Positions 23,641 to 36,778 are shown, numbered from the stretch's first letter. The stretch: DNA of 64,000 nucleotides from Glebionis coronaria (GCA_025667525.1 CM046877.1:297286364-297350363); one strand, 5' to 3'. The notes: generated by a model from the letters alone, not told the origin. Numbers and translations are program-made.

Positions 23641-24717
23641 CGGGTGGTCACAATGGTGTTAATCTCACGGATAAGAAAGTGTTCGATGCCGGCTTCTTTT
23701 GGCCTACAATCTATCGGGATGCACACGCACTTGTGAAGTCGTGTGATTCTTGCCAACGTCAAGGAAAATCGTCGCAAAAGGATGAAATGCCGCAAAATAT
23801 AATTCAAGTGTGTGAGATTTTCAACATTTGGGGCATTGACTTTATGGGACCGTTCCCATCGTCTCATGGAAAAAAGTATATCCTCGTCGCCGTCGACTAC
23901 CTATCTAAGTGGGTGGAAGCTAAGGCTTTGCCTACGAATGATGCTCGTGTTGTAGTGAAATTTTTGAAGCAACTATTCTCTCGGTTTGGAACCCCTCGTG
24001 CTATTATAAGCGATCGTGCAACCCATTTTTGTAATGATCAATTCGAAAAGGTTCTAAAGAAATACGGGGTTACACATCGTCTTTCTACGGCTTATCACCC
24101 ACAAACGAGTGGGAAAGTCTAGGTTTCAAACCAAGCTTTGAAGAGGATTTTAGAGAGGTCGATTGGAGAAAACCGTGCTTCATGGTCCGACAAACTCGAT
24201 GACGCTTTATGGGCCTTTCGCACCGCTTATAAGACACCTATCGGTTGTACTCCTTATAAGTTGTTGTATGGAAAGAATTGCCACTTGCCTATTGAATTGG
24301 AACACAAGGCATATTGGGCCCTAAAGCATGTCAACTCTGACTTGAAGACCGCGGGAGATCACCAGAAAATACAACTTAATAAATTGGATGAATTAAGAGA
24401 TAATGCTTATGAAAATTCATTGATTTTTAAAGAAGACTAAAAAGTTTCATGACTCAAAGATTAAAAACCGTGTTTTTAACGTTGGTGATCAAGTGTTACT
24501 TTTTAACTCTCGTTTGAAGATATTTTCCTGGAAATTGAAATCTAGTTGGTCGGGTGCGTTCACCGTAACACAAGTGTTTCCTTATGGGACCATCGATCTA
24601 GCTCAAAATGATGGTCCTAATTTCAAGGTGAATGGACATAGGCTTAAGCACTACTTCGGTGGGGAAGTCCCTTCTTTGGACGACCTCGACCAAGTCACCT
24701 TCCCCACTGATAATTAG
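23622..24717 (+). pseudogene. Integrase of element A, with catalytic Glu codon changed to a stop
   Basis: The HHCC zinc domain is encoded near 23625-23760 (a GGH element, then SCDSCQRQG). The core has [12 protein letters not shown] (first Asp about 23837), [19 protein letters not shown] and [14 protein letters not shown] (second Asp about 24010). After [11 protein letters not shown], the position of the third catalytic acid (normally QAE or QVE) is TAG at 24120-24122. The frame goes on with [30 protein letters not shown], breaks at about 24437, and resumes from 24493 with the C-terminal GPY/F-like strand block FTVTQVFPYGTIDL and GHRLKHYFGGE to 24717. Without the Glu and C-terminus it is dead. 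Confidence 0.88.
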
Positions 24718-26701
24718 CATTGAAAGGATTGAGTCGAGCTCATGATTCGGTAATAAAAAATGAGGTGCCTCGTGGGGGAGATCTCATGCTTATCCATTTT
24801 ACCGATTTTTAATGTAGTTAATGTGAGGGGATTTGTGCCCTTCCAACTCGTTTTCTCGTGGTTGTTTGTGAGTTTGTTATCTAGATCATCATCATCGCCA
24901 CGATTGAAGACTCTCGTGTTCGTTTACGTGAGCCTCGATCATTTGCTTGAAGAAGTTTTTCACGAATCCATGAAATATCCTTTATTGTTCTAACAATTAT
25001 CTTTTAGTATAATTCATAAACGGCTTTAGATATATTGTTGATCACCCTTTCCATGCTAGATCCTAAGCATTAGACTCTTCTTCTCTAGTATGGAGGTGCT
25101 CCACGTTTACACTTGAAACATTGAGGACCATGTTTGGGACCATGTTTAATTTTAGTATGGGGGGTGAATAGATACTTTCCTTGTTACGCCCTCACGTTTT
25201 CTAACTTTCATCGTTCTGTTTTGTTTTGTTGCAAATAAGGCTAAAAATGGCCAAATTTTAAAAATTTCTTAGTTTTCATAAGTGTTTTTAAGACACGAAT
25301 GTATATTTTCCGATGGGTAGAATAATAGTTAATTTTTGACTTGATGGGCATTTGGAGCCCTTTACATTCCTTAACCCGCTTAAATCAAGTTTTGCTAGAC
25401 TTTTATATAGGGAACTTTAAAACGCGAAAGTGTTAGCTCATACGGGTTAAGAACAAGAACTTTTCGCAAGTTTCTATAATTGATCCTAGAAAGTAACTTA
25501 TCAAAGGAACTTTAAAATGCATTCTCTAATCTTGAAAAAGTCTAAGAAAGTGCAAGATCCTATAGGTGATTTAAAAATCTAAAACTTCAATTCAATATAG
25601 TCTTAATGAAACTAATCCAAATTTAATTTTGACTTTCATGGCTAAGTATTCACGAGTCTCTTTAATTAGAGGTCTTTAAATAGTGAAGAACGAGAAGTAA
25701 TAGAGTTAGACAAGTGATCATGCTAAACGTAGAACATGAAAATGTTCTTTCAAAAACTCATATGTTTTTAATTGTGGCTTTTTCTCCCACAAGATCAATG
25801 CATTAGGAATAAAATAATTGCAATAAGTAAGGTCGTACGATTTGAAAGGTTACTTAGCTTCTAGCCCAAGATCGTTTAAAAGTTGCTCGTGGTTGAATAG
25901 AGTTCATAGCCAAGGCATAACTTATTGAAGCGGGACGCGAAGATTGGTGAAGATCCAAAAAGGCCCTAACAAGGCATGAGGAGCTCTATTTTGTTGCTAA
26001 AGATCCAAGATGATGTGAAGAATCATTATTCCAAAATCAATATGAAGGATCGAGACACACGACGAAAAGCAATTACTCCCCTAAAGATCATGGAGAAAGT
26101 CTATCCAAAAAGACCCTAACAAGGTATGAGGATAAATATGTCCAAGTCCAAAAAGGAGGCGGATCGTTGTATATCAAAATCCAGAATAAAGATTGAAGAA
26201 AATTATGAAGTCGTGGTCGAAGTATAAAGAATCTCTAAAAAATGTCAAGTGAAGAAATTCCAAAATATGAAGAGAAGACCATAATTTCAAGAACGTCTTC
26301 CGAAGATTCGAAGTATGAAGTACATGCCAAATATCGGTCCGAGAAAGGTCTCAAATCGTGGAACGAGTTATGTCAAGATATGAACTTAAGTAGATTACGA
26401 GAAGCCGTTTTAAAAGATTTTGTCCTTTAGCTAACTATCGATTAAATCGTGCTACTTTGTTTTCGGACTAATAAATACTCAAATAAGTCAATATGAATCA
26501 CTTGTGATCCATGACAAATAGTTAAAAAATTCTAGATACCTTTTCTTTTCTTAATAACTTGGATTGCGAGGAGAAAAAGTATTACACAATTTGGACGTAT
26601 GAGTAGATTTAGCATTGTGACTTGTACCAACAATGATCTCGTTTTTGCACTTATCATGGAATGTATGACAATCAAGGATGACGAACTTTACTCTATGAGA
26701 C
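24718..26701 (+). other. 3' region of element A, part 1, non-coding
   Basis: It holds a GTGGGGGAG tract at 24772-24780, an ACATTGAGGACCATG ... TATGGGGGG block at 25118-25164 (a form conserved in many Athila elements), and from about 25380 to 26690 sequence related to the reverse complement of the B-family 3' regions (34821-36361, 44351-45887, 55930-57430). A 63-codon frame at 26242-26430 falls in this shared block but is not kept open in B copies. Two partial copies of a GATCCAAAAAGGCCCTAAC-type word lie near 25953 and 26093. Confidence 0.7.
26697..26701. repeat. Target-site duplication GAGAC, left
   Basis: Identical to 30472-30476 on the other side of the solo LTR. Confidence 0.85.
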
Positions 26702-29700
26702 TGATGAGATGGCATTTATACATGATCTAATCGTTCTTTTCGGGTTTTTAATGCATAAAAATGTCATAAAATACCATATATATTCATGTGTTTGTTTACT
26801 TGTGTATTTTAGGTATGGATATCGTGAAAAAGACAAAAGATCACAAGATACAAGGAAAAACGGACACGAGAAACGAAGCCGTACAAAGAACTGGGCCCTA
26901 GATCATGAATTATTCAACAAATACCCTTGAAGACTTGAAGATAAGCAAGATTGATCCTCATTGAATGAAGAAATGACACTTAAAACCCTTATATATTGAT
27001 AATTACAAGTTTGGTCCCTTAAGTTTGTCAAAATTACACAAATGGTCCTTCAACTTTGAATAAATGGCAAGTTTAGTCCCTCAACAATTCTAAATTGCCA
27101 ATTATGGTCCTTCATGAAACCAAAGATACATTAAAGACCTCTGAAGATCAACAATGTCCAAGATCAGCCCTTGAAATATCTCAAAATGGCAAAAACAACC
27201 CTTTGAAACCTTTTTCCAAAGTTTTGTGCCAAAATTGCCAAAAGCTGAAAGTTATTTACAAAGGATATGAGTTTGTTTGCAAAATAAACGTGTTATACCT
27301 ATTTTCCCAAAACATAAGGACTTGTTATGCCAATTCCCAAAGTTCAAACATACAAACACGCGCCAAACAACTTTATCCCACCAAAATCGGATCAAAGTTA
27401 CTACTGTTCACCCTTCATCCACCCAGTTTTTACTCCACTTAAAACAAAGGGTAAAAACAAATTACCCAGGCACTTGTGTGATTCACATGTGCATAAACCT
27501 ATCCCACACCAAAAACCCTCATCTCCACTCACAAAAGGGGTCCCACCCATTCACCCGTCCACCTATCACATCACAACTTAACCTCCAAGTCATCCTATAT
27601 GGCAAAATCAACAGCTAAGGATCCTTGCTTCATTCCAAAGCTAAAATGAACAGCCAAGATCAATTTGGACAGCACATTCCATCAAAACGTCTAGAAGACT
27701 CAAGGGCATTTTAGAGAATTCAGTGCTAGGGTTTGTGAATAGTGTTAGCCAGGCATTTGCCTATAAAAGGAGACCTCAACATGTGAGAGTCCCTTTGTTC
27801 CAGTTTTAGGCTATTAAATCTTTGTAATTCCTTTTTAATTAATAAAATTTGATTTTCTGAATTTTGAAAAATCTCTTTTATATTTTGTTAAAAGTTGGTG
27901 TTAGAATAGCCTGATTCTGAGTTCCATATTCATGTAGGTTTTTGAGGCAAGGTTTTAAGTGATAAGGCTTGTGCTTCAAAAATCAGAAAGTTTGGTATTG
28001 TTTGATCTCACTTTTGTGATTTGTTCTTCTTAGCAGCTTGGAAGCTGGTACTTGTTCTGCTCGTACCTCAGCTCAAACAATCCAGGGCCTGGATGTAGGT
28101 CTTGGAGGTTTGCATCTTCTTCCCTTTTCATTTTCTCTCTTATTTTTCTGAATTTTTTGATATTGGCTTGTTTGTGCTTGAATCTGTGATTTGATGGTTG
28201 ATTATTGTTACTCTGGTGTTGTTTGATGATATTTAAGTGTTTGAGGTTTGATTTGTGGTTTGAATCTGCATGATCCTTTGAAAAGTTGTGAAAACAGGTT
28301 TTTAAGGGGTGTTTGGGTTAACTGCATTGATTGGATTTGTGGTGTTTTGAGTGGATGTTTGTTGTTGCTATTGACTAGTACTTGTGTATCTGATATACTT
28401 GGTTGCTTTGCTGCTCATTTTGTGGTTTGAAACACATAGATTCATAGAGTGGGTATAAAATCTTGTTTACTTGGTGAATTTGACTGAAATTTAGGGGACA
28501 CCTAGATCTAATCATAGACTAGGGTTAACAAGTGTTAAATCTAGGTTAACAACACCAGGAAAGTAGATTTGAGTGCCTGAATTTGGATCTAGTGTCAAAT
28601 AGATTAGCAAAATATTTTCTGCATATGCACCTTGTTCATCAGTAACTTTTTGTGCTTTGATCTTGTGGTTTACTTCGATTCAGTGTTTGTTATATGTTGA
28701 TTTATGCTTATTCATAGTTAATATAGCTTGTGTATGCATCCTGTTAAGTTTGGTTGGCTTATTCTTGCTTAATCTGCTTATTACTGCATAACTGCTTATT
28801 TTCCATGTCTGTGTTGTATCTGGTAACTGTTTGATCATTTGTGGCTTATTGTGTGAACCAAATTTGGATTTTCTTGTTGCTATTGACTCCTTGTGATTCA
28901 CTGATCACAAGGGTGCCCTTGTTTCCAATTGAATCCAACTGAAACTCTCTAAAAAGCTTAGTCAAATAGTCAAAGCAGTGGGAACTCCTTTCCCCTGCTG
29001 GTTACCACTGCCAGTGTTAAATTGGTGTCAGCTTATCAATAAGCTATAATAGCTTATTTTAACCAGCAACAACTTGGATTTTGTAATAGGTGCTCATTAT
29101 TTGACCCATTTGTTCATACTGGAGCATTTGGTGGGTTGACTTTAGGGTTTGACTAGAAAACCAACTTAATTGACTTTTTCATAAGTGCTTATTGGCTTAT
29201 TCTGGCTTATTGGTTTTGCTTATTGGAATTTTGTTGATTTTTTTGGCTTATTGAGTCCATTTGTGATCTTTTGCAAGTTGAATCAAGTCCTGAGGTGCCT
29301 TATTTCTCAAAAACGACTATTTTGTCTTTTAGTGAAATTATACTTTGCTTATTTCTGGCTTATTGAGTGTGCTTTTTCAAAATTTCTTTTTACAGATCTC
29401 ATAAGCATCCCAAAATAAGGTTGTGTGTCAAATTAGAGCTTATGGCATTAGCTTATTGCTTAATGGGCTAAAAAGCCCAATAAGAATAAGCTGTTTGCTT
29501 ATTAAGCTGTGATAAGCTTACATTCAGCTTTTGGGCCTTTAGAGTTTTGTGTTTAGAATTAAATTTTGAGTCAGATAGGGCTTTTTCAAGTCAATTGGGC
29601 CAAGTTTGACTTTTTGGGCTAAAAAGCCCATTAAGGTTGACTGTTTTTGATTTTGGCCCATTTGAGGGCCCAATAGGGGTATTCTGGTCATTTCACTTTG

Positions 29701-30471
29701 ATTTTCTGGTTATTTAGGTTAAAATAAACTAGTTTGCAAGTATTTAGAAATTTTTATAATTTTTGGATTTTTAATATTATTTTAATATTATTTTAATATT
29801 ATTTTATTATTATTTTTCAAATTTCACATTTTCCAACTTTTTACATTTTTCTTAGCTTTAATACATTAAAATAGGAATTTAGCAACTTTTAGAATAATTT
29901 TATCACTTTTAGATTAATTTTTATAATTATTTTAAGTTTTAATAGTTTTTAAATCATTTTAAATAGTTTTTATTAGTTTAAAAATTTCTAAAAATATTTT
30001 TTAATCTTTTTAGGTCATTTTAGAGGTTTACCAATTGAAACAACTTTATTTGAGGTTTTTGATAATTTATTTGATTTTTAGGGCTTTAATTAGCATTTAA
30101 AAATTGAATATTTAATTATTTAAAAGGTTTGAAAAAGTTTTGATCATTGGTAAACTCTTAGTTTATTTATTTTGATTTTTGGTGAAATTTTGGTAATTTT
30201 TAGAATTAATTTTTATTTTTGTAGTTTTTACGGTTTTACGTTTTGTCGTTGTAGTAGTAATTTTCACGTCTTCGTCATCTTCTTTTCTCATCCCCTTCTA
30301 AAACCAATCATTAATCACAAACATTTAACAAGTTTTTCACACACATATACCTCCTTGGGAAACGAACTTGGAACTTCATAAGGGTCATTAGTGCTTGATT
30401 TTCCTAAATCATCACTCGATACTTTCCCTATTTACTCTCTTTTCCTAAAGAGTAGTAAAACACTACAATCA
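26702..30471 (+). mobile_element. Solo LTR of an A-related Athila family (3.77 kb)
   Basis: It starts TGATGAGATGGCATTTATAC, as do the A 3' LTRs, and ends ...CTACAATCA like the A 5' LTR. It is flanked by GAGAC at 26697-26701 and GAGAC at 30472-30476, a perfect 5-bp target duplication. No polypurine tract precedes it and no primer site follows, so it is a solo LTR from LTR-LTR recombination after insertion into A's 3' region. Its middle is diverged from the A LTR, so it is another subfamily. Short frames inside are chance. Confidence 0.88.
27772..27802 (+). promoter_or_regulatory. TATA box and weak stem-loop in the solo LTR
   Basis: TATAAAA at 27772-27778 is followed by GGAGACCTCAACATGTGAGAGTCC, whose CTCA and TGAG arms, with a one-base bulge to GAC and GTC, form a weaker version of the hairpin seen in the other LTRs. 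Confidence 0.5.
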
Positions 30472-30476
30472 GAGAC
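30472..30476. repeat. Target-site duplication GAGAC, right
   Basis: Identical to 26697-26701. Element A's own sequence resumes here. Confidence 0.85.
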
Positions 30477-30660
30477 ATTCACTTGTTTTTATTCATTGAC
30501 CCTAAAAGTCACATTCGTGATGAAAATCATACATTATGTCTTTACACATCTTCATAGTATTGTAGCATCTTTACTTTTCATTAAAGGGTAATAAAATTGA
30601 ATTTAAGAGATGCTTAGATACTTTATTCTAGCATTGTGTGAGGGCACGACAATGGTTTAG
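30477..30660 (+). other. 3' region of element A, part 2
   Basis: Remainder of A's internal region after the solo LTR, non-coding, ending at the polypurine tract. Its last about 50 bases recur at 40176-40227 because of the tandem duplication. Confidence 0.75.
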
Positions 30661-30670
30661 TATGGGGGAG
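30661..30670 (+). promoter_or_regulatory. Polypurine tract of element A
   Basis: TATGGGGGAG directly precedes the LTR start TGATGAGATGG. A second copy is at 40218-40227. Confidence 0.85.
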
Positions 30671-32925
30671 TGATGAGATGGCATTTATACATGATCTCAT
30701 AGTTCTTTTCGGGCTTTAAATGCATAAAATGTCATAAAAATACCATATTTATGCTTGTGTTTGTTTACTTGTGTATTTTAGGTATGGATATCGTGAAAAA
30801 GACAAAATATCAAGAGAAAACAAGGAAAAACGAAAACGAGAAACGAATCCGCACAATAAACCGGGCCCTAGTCTATGATTTCTCAAAGAAAAGACCTTGA
30901 AGAATGAAAGATGTTCAAGAATGCCTCATTAATGAATAAATGACACTTAATACCCTTGTATATTAATAATTACAAGTTTGGTCCCTTAAGTTTGTCAAAA
31001 TTACAAAAAGGTCCCTCAACTTTGAAGATTTGGCAAGTTTAGTCCCTCAAGATTCAAAATTTTCAACAATGGTCCTCCATTATGTCAAACATACAATAAA
31101 GACCTTCAAAGATGACGAATGTCCAAGATCAGTCCTTTAAATATCCAAAAATTGCAAAACAAACCCTTGAAAATACTTTGGAAAAGTATTTGTGGCAAAC
31201 GTGTGAAAAGAGAAAGTTTATTAACAAGGAAAATCGTTTTGGTGGCTGAAATACCTTGTTTATAACTTTTCCCAAAGGACAAGGACTGAAAATGTACACA
31301 CCAAACATTCAAAACTCAAACACGCGCCAAACAACAAACTCCTCACTTTTTCGGATCAAAACACATACTATTCACACGTATGAACCCAGATTTAACTTTT
31401 TACAGCCAAAGGGGTTTTCCAAATTACCTTTACCAAAACATAATTCACCTTCACATGAACATATCCTACACTTGATATCCCACACCACTTCACTCATAGT
31501 CCCCACCCCATTCAGCCTTCAACCAATCATGTGACGACTTCCTCTCCAAGGAATGCCACGTGGCCAAATCAACAGCCCACACTCATTACTTGGTCACAAA
31601 GGATAAATGGACGTCTAGGATTCATTTGGACAGCTCAACAACTCAAGCACTCAAGGGCAATCCAGAGAATTCAGTAGCTAAGGTTTTGATGTATTTCATG
31701 TTCTAGAATCATCACAAGTAGTCAATATAATGAGACCTCAACATGTGAGAGTCCCTTGTTCCAATTTTTCTCTTAAACATTCTAATTTCTTTTTAAAATT
31801 TATAAAAGTTTGGTATTTTTAAGAAAAGGTAATTCCTTTTTATGTTTTTTAAAGTTGGTATTATTTAAGAGTGATTCTCAGTTCCATTTTATGATATAAA
31901 CTTGTTTTGATCTTTGGATTGAAGCACATTTAGGTTTGGTAAGGTTTTCAAGTTTGAAAAAAGCTTGAAATCATTGTTTCTGTTTGGTTATTTTACTTGT
32001 ACTAACCCCTATCCATAAGCCTAAATCTCTTTCAAGCTTGTTGACACCAAGCTTGTGAAGGGATTTGAGCCTTTGGAAAGGTTGTTTTCTGCCTTGTGTT
32101 GAAGATCCATACATATCAAGATCTGGTTCTGCTTTGAACCATCAGCAGACCTTCATCTTCTTTGTTCAAGTACCTTGGTCACTCTCTAGCTGTTGAGAGT
32201 GGTCCAAGGAGCATAGCTGATCCGCCTAGGAATTTGTGGGGGATGGGTATTGATTTCCTTTAAGTTTCCTCTAAAAAATATTTATGTTGAATCTGTTATG
32301 TGATTTGCCATGTGATCTGGTGTTCTTGTGTTTGTGTGGTTGTTTTTATTGTTAAGATCTGTTAGTTTTCACCTAGTAGAGATATTAGGATCATAAAATC
32401 AGTAGGTTATTTGTAGAAATCAAGAGTTTGTTTGAAAAGGTACTAAAACAAGGTTGTTTGGATTTTGGTATAAACAGGCCTTGTGGCCTTGTGCCCTTGG
32501 TTCTTTGGGTTTGGATACTCTAAACAAGGTATTTGTCACTGTTTTTGGTCATTGGTTAAGTGTTTTAAGGTTTGGAAAAGGTTTTACAACTTTTGGAAAA
32601 ATCTGATAAAAGAGCTTTGAAAATGGCAAACACATCAGCAAGGATTAAATCCTTGTTGTTTGGATTTAGAGTCTGATTTTTGGTTTGGGAAGAGTTTAAG
32701 TGCTAAGCTGTTTGTGCAATATTTATTTGTGGAATTTGGTGGCTTATTGTGGTTGCTAGAGCTTATTGAAGTTGGCTGAAGTGGTCATTTGCATCAACAA
32801 AGTGACAACCTTATTTTTGCTTTGCATTTGTTGTTCTAGTGTATGCCCTGCTTATTTGTTGCTTGAATCTTGTTATTGTGCTGCTTGTGAGTATATTTGG
32901 CTATTTGGATTGTCTGCTTAAGTGC
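30671..32925 (+). mobile_element. 3' LTR of element A, interrupted (duplication copy 1)
   Basis: It runs from TGATGAGATGG to TTAAGTGC, then family B starts at TGAAATTATG. The LTR sequence expected next (CTTATAAGCC, seen at 16849) is missing. Another copy is at 40228-42469. Confidence 0.85.
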
Positions 32926-34820
32926 TGAAATTATGATTTTGCTAGTTAAAAAGTTCGTTTTTCTCGGTGTCTAATCGAATTGATCTCCGGTTAAATGTGT
33001 GACTCAGTCGTCTTTGGTGAATAAAAGAAAAGTTTTGGTTATCTATTTCTAATTAAAAGGTAAATTCGAATAGAAATAAAAATAAGCTAAAAACAATTAA
33101 CTAATAACAAAGAAGCAAAACAAATAATAAAAAGTAAATTAAAACAAAACAATTAATAAAAATAATACTAAACGAAGAAATTAACTTTCGACTGAAAAAT
33201 GAAATTAACTTAATGAAAAAAGAGAAAATAAAACAAAGAGGGTACTTTAAAACTAAACGAGACAAAAACTAAAGCGGGTACTAAATAAAAGATAAAACTT
33301 AAACTTTAGGAAAAAATACTAATACTAAAAATTGATGAAAAATTCAACTAAAAATACGTGACTTTCAGAATTAAAATCGGAACAACTTTCAGATTAAACT
33401 AAACAATTACGGAACAATATTAATAACTAAACAAGCTAGCAGGCAAGCTGCTCAAGCAGCCAAGCACATAGCTCAATTTGGCGCCAAAACAATCATGCAT
33501 GCATGCATGCAGGCATGCATGTAGGTCATTTTATCGGAATGTTATGCAAAAGGAAAACTGTCGGAATGTTTAAAGAAGTAAACTATCGGAATATATAAAA
33601 GATAAACTATCGGAATGTGTAAAAAAAGGTAAACTATCGGAATACACAAACCCCTTTCCGATGATGGTAATCAGAATAAGGGTCGGAAAGTAAAACACTA
33701 ATCCGATGAAATGCAAATAAGCAAAGACCAAATAAGCACTTTATCAAAACTTTAACAAAAAAGATTTGAAAAAAAACTAAATAAGCCACAATTTAAAAAC
33801 TTTAAAAACACAAAATAAACTAAATATTAAAAATCAACTTTTTATAAAAATATTAATCTACCAAATCAACTTATTTATCTAAAAATTAACCAAATCAACT
33901 TTAAGAAAAAGCAAATAAGCCAAAATTTAAAAACTTTTAAAAACACTAAATAATCAAAATATTTAAAATCAACTTTTTAAAAAAATATTAATCTACCAAA
34001 TTAACTTATTTAAAAATAAGAAAAACATAAAATAAGCAATAATCACTATAATCTAAAACCATGAATCACATAAAAATGATAAGAATAAAAAGATAAGCAC
34101 TTTAATAAAAAAAATAAGCATAAAGATGAAAACTTGAAGATTAACCAAACAAGACAATAGATGTTTAAAATAAGATGAGAAGAATGAGAATGATTATAAA
34201 AAGCTTGAAATAAGATGAAGATTAAAGATTCAAAAGTACAAGATTAAAGATTAAGAAAACTTGAAAGAAAAGCTTAAAACAATAAATCTAGAGAGAGAAA
34301 GTAATCTACTCCTACTCCTAATCTAATCTACTCCTAAAATGACTAACACCTGCTAATGACATATTAGGAGGGTTTATATAGGAGGAGGAAAATGTGTTGA
34401 AGCTTTCTTCTTTCTTTCTTCTCGTCTCGACTCGATTTAAATTCTTTGTCTTTCTCGACGTCGTCTTGGGATTTGTCGATATAAATTTAACTCGTCTTAT
34501 AATTTTCTTCATTTATTAGACTTGAGTTCTTCGACTTCATTAAACTTCCGTCTTTAGACTTTTTCCTAGATAAATCTTCAGAATAGGCCTTGGACTTCCG
34601 TTCTTTTTGCACTCTTGATCTTTTGACTTCGTCTTTTCTCGATTTCTTCGATAAAAGCCCGTGAAAGCCCGTGTTTTCTTCCTTTTTCATCTTTCGGTCT
34701 TATAAAACAATAAAAACACAAACCACGCACAATTCCGATATTTACGACATAAAATACACGTTTTGGTTTGGTTATTATTATAATTAAGTGGTAAAAGGAT
34801 GGGTGTTTTCACACCTATCA
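32926..34820 (-). mobile_element. 3' LTR of Athila-like element B' (duplication copy 1)
   Basis: On the minus strand it starts TGATAGGTGTG at 34820 after GTAGGGGATT and ends ...ATAATTTCA at 32926. AGTGC at 32921-32925 is the likely target half. It holds repeated TATCGGAAT words, a CATGCATG cluster (33494-33526) and a TATA/stem-loop near 34349-34380. Confidence 0.8.
33494..33526. promoter_or_regulatory. CATG repeat with overlapping RY motifs in the B' LTR
   Basis: CATGCATGCATGCATGC then AGGCATGCATG. CATGCA is the RY core bound by plant B3 factors of the ABI3/FUS3/LEC2 group. The second copy (about 43037-43056) has fewer CATG units, so the tract is length-variable. Binding is inference. Confidence 0.4.
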
Positions 34821-36361
34821 AATCCCCTACACTTAACCATTGCGATGCCCTCATGCAATGCATTAATTACAAAGCTAATTTTACATTGTCCATCATAATC
34901 AATCCACCTTGGCCTTTATTAAACACAAGACATTTAAGAGATAGAAAAGTATAAAATATTCAAAGTGAGAAAACAAGTAAAGAGATAAAAGACATACATT
35001 AGGCTTTGGCATGTCATGAATGTTTATCACCCTCAAGTTTCACGTTCCCCATACCAAGCTTAAAAATGAGAACAGTGTTATTATAAGTTAGCAAACTAAC
35101 ACGAACTCATGTGGCCCAATTATTCACTTAGACTCCCTTATTCTTAGGTGTATCTCTTATATTTTATTGTTGTCTTAAATGATCACGAGGATACATTGTT
35201 TGACTTATTTCGATAGTTTATTTAGGCGGAAAATAAAGTGGGACGATTTAATCAATAGTTAGCTAAAGGACAAAATCTTTTAAAACTGCTTCTCGGGAAC
35301 TCCTAAAGTTCATATCTTGGCATAACTCGCTTCACGATTTCAGACCTTTCTCGGATCGATATTTGGCATTGACTTCATACTTAAAATCTTGAGAGACATT
35401 CATGAAATAATGGTCTTCTCTTCATAAGAGGAATTTCTTCACTTGAACTTTTTGAGAGATTCTTCATATTTGGACCACGACTTCTTCATTTTTCTCCAAT
35501 CTTTATATGGGATTTTGATATACAATGATCCGCCTCCTTTTAGGACTTGGATCTATTTATCCTCATACCTTGCTACGATCTTTTCGGATAGACTTGTCCA
35601 TGATCTTTAGGGGAGTATTTGCTTTTCGTCGTGTGTCTCGATCCTTCATATTGATTTTTGATAAATGATTCTTCACATCACTTTTGGATCTTTAGCAACA
35701 AAATGTAGCCCTCATGCCTTGTTAGGGCCTTTTCAGACTCGCCAATCTTCGCATCCCGCTTCAATAAGTTATGCCTTGGCTATGAACTCTAATTAATACC
35801 GAGAAACTTTTAAACGATCTTGTGCTAGAAGCTAAGTAACTTTTCAAATCGTACGACCTTATTTATTGCAATTAAATTTACTAACAACCGATAGGAGAAA
35901 AAGCTTATAATCAACTCACATAAATTCATGAAAGAATACCAAACTTATAATTGACTCTATCATCTCTCGTTCTACATAATTTAAAATCTCACGGAATGAG
36001 ACTCGCGGATGCTTAGCCAATTAAATCAAAGTTTTGGGTTTTCAAGTCATCTATAGGATCTTGCAACTTCTTAGACTTTTTCAAGTTTAGAATTCGCATT
36101 TTAAAGTTCCCTTGATAAACGACTTTCTAGGATCAATTATAGGAACTTGTAAAAGGTTCTTGTTCTTAACCCATAAGAGTTAAGACTTTTTTGTTTTAAA
36201 GTTCCCTATATAAAAGCCTAGCAAAACTTGACTTAAACACGTTAAGGATACTAGCTAGAATAAACTTGGATAAGTAAGCTCGAGTTGAGTCAAAAGATTC
36301 ACAACGTTTAAAAATTAAAACCACTTTATTAAAGTTTATTCTAGTAAAGAAAGAAATTAAT
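34821..36361 (-). other. 3' region of element B' (duplication copy 1), non-coding
   Basis: Starts on the minus strand side of the LTR with the polypurine tract GTAGGGGATT (complement of 34821-34830). It matches 44351-45887 and 55930-57430 and, on the other strand, A's 25380-26690. No kept-open frame. Confidence 0.75.
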
Positions 36362-36773
36362 TGATAAGTGTGAAAAAACTTATCCTTTTACCGCTTATTT
36401 CCAATAATAACAAGACCAAAACGTGTATTTTATGTCGTAAAAGTCGGAATTATGCGTGGTTTGTGTTTTTATTGCGTTTCAGGATAAAAATATGAAAAAG
36501 GGAGAAAACACGGGCTATCACGGGCTTTTATCGAAGAAAACGAGAAAAGACGAATTCAAAAGATCAAGAGTGCAAAAATAACGGAAGTCCAAGGCCTATT
36601 CTGAAGATTTATCGAAGAAAAAGTCTAAAGACGGATGTTTAATGAAGTCGAAGAACCAAGTCTAATTAAAGAAGAAAATTATAAGACGAGTTCAATTTAT
36701 ATCGATAAATCCCGAGACGACGTCGAGAAAGACAAAGAATTTAAATCAAGTCGAGACGTTAAGGAAGAAAGAA
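36362..36773 (+). mobile_element. Start of B LTR (+), copy 1, left of the copia insertion
   Basis: Starts TGATAAGTGTG and matches 45888-46300. It continues at 39965 after the copia element. Lys-rich frames of the type KKTRKDEVKRSRVQKER seen here and in other B LTRs are LTR sequence, not a gene. Confidence 0.8.
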
Positions 36774-36778
36774 GGAAT

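Larger units (their letters stand above)
16353..32925 (+). mobile_element. Athila-type Ty3/gypsy element A, decayed and interrupted
   Basis: The order is partial 5' LTR (left part lost at the chromovirus insertion), tRNA-Asp-like primer site, gag, protease, RT, RNase H, integrase, a long 3' region, polypurine tract and 3' LTR. The 3' LTR is interrupted at 32925 by family B and its remainder is not in the window. The DLGASIN protease motif, the FMDDFS RT motif, the CX2CX3HX4C knuckle and the DFMGPFPSS integrase form are those of the Athila lineage. A solo LTR (26702-30471) sits in the 3' region. Confidence 0.85.

Noticed and set aside
26242..26430. 63-codon frame MSSEEIPKYEE... as an env-like gene
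   Set aside because: The matching sequences in the B copies do not keep it open; treated as part of a conserved non-coding block.
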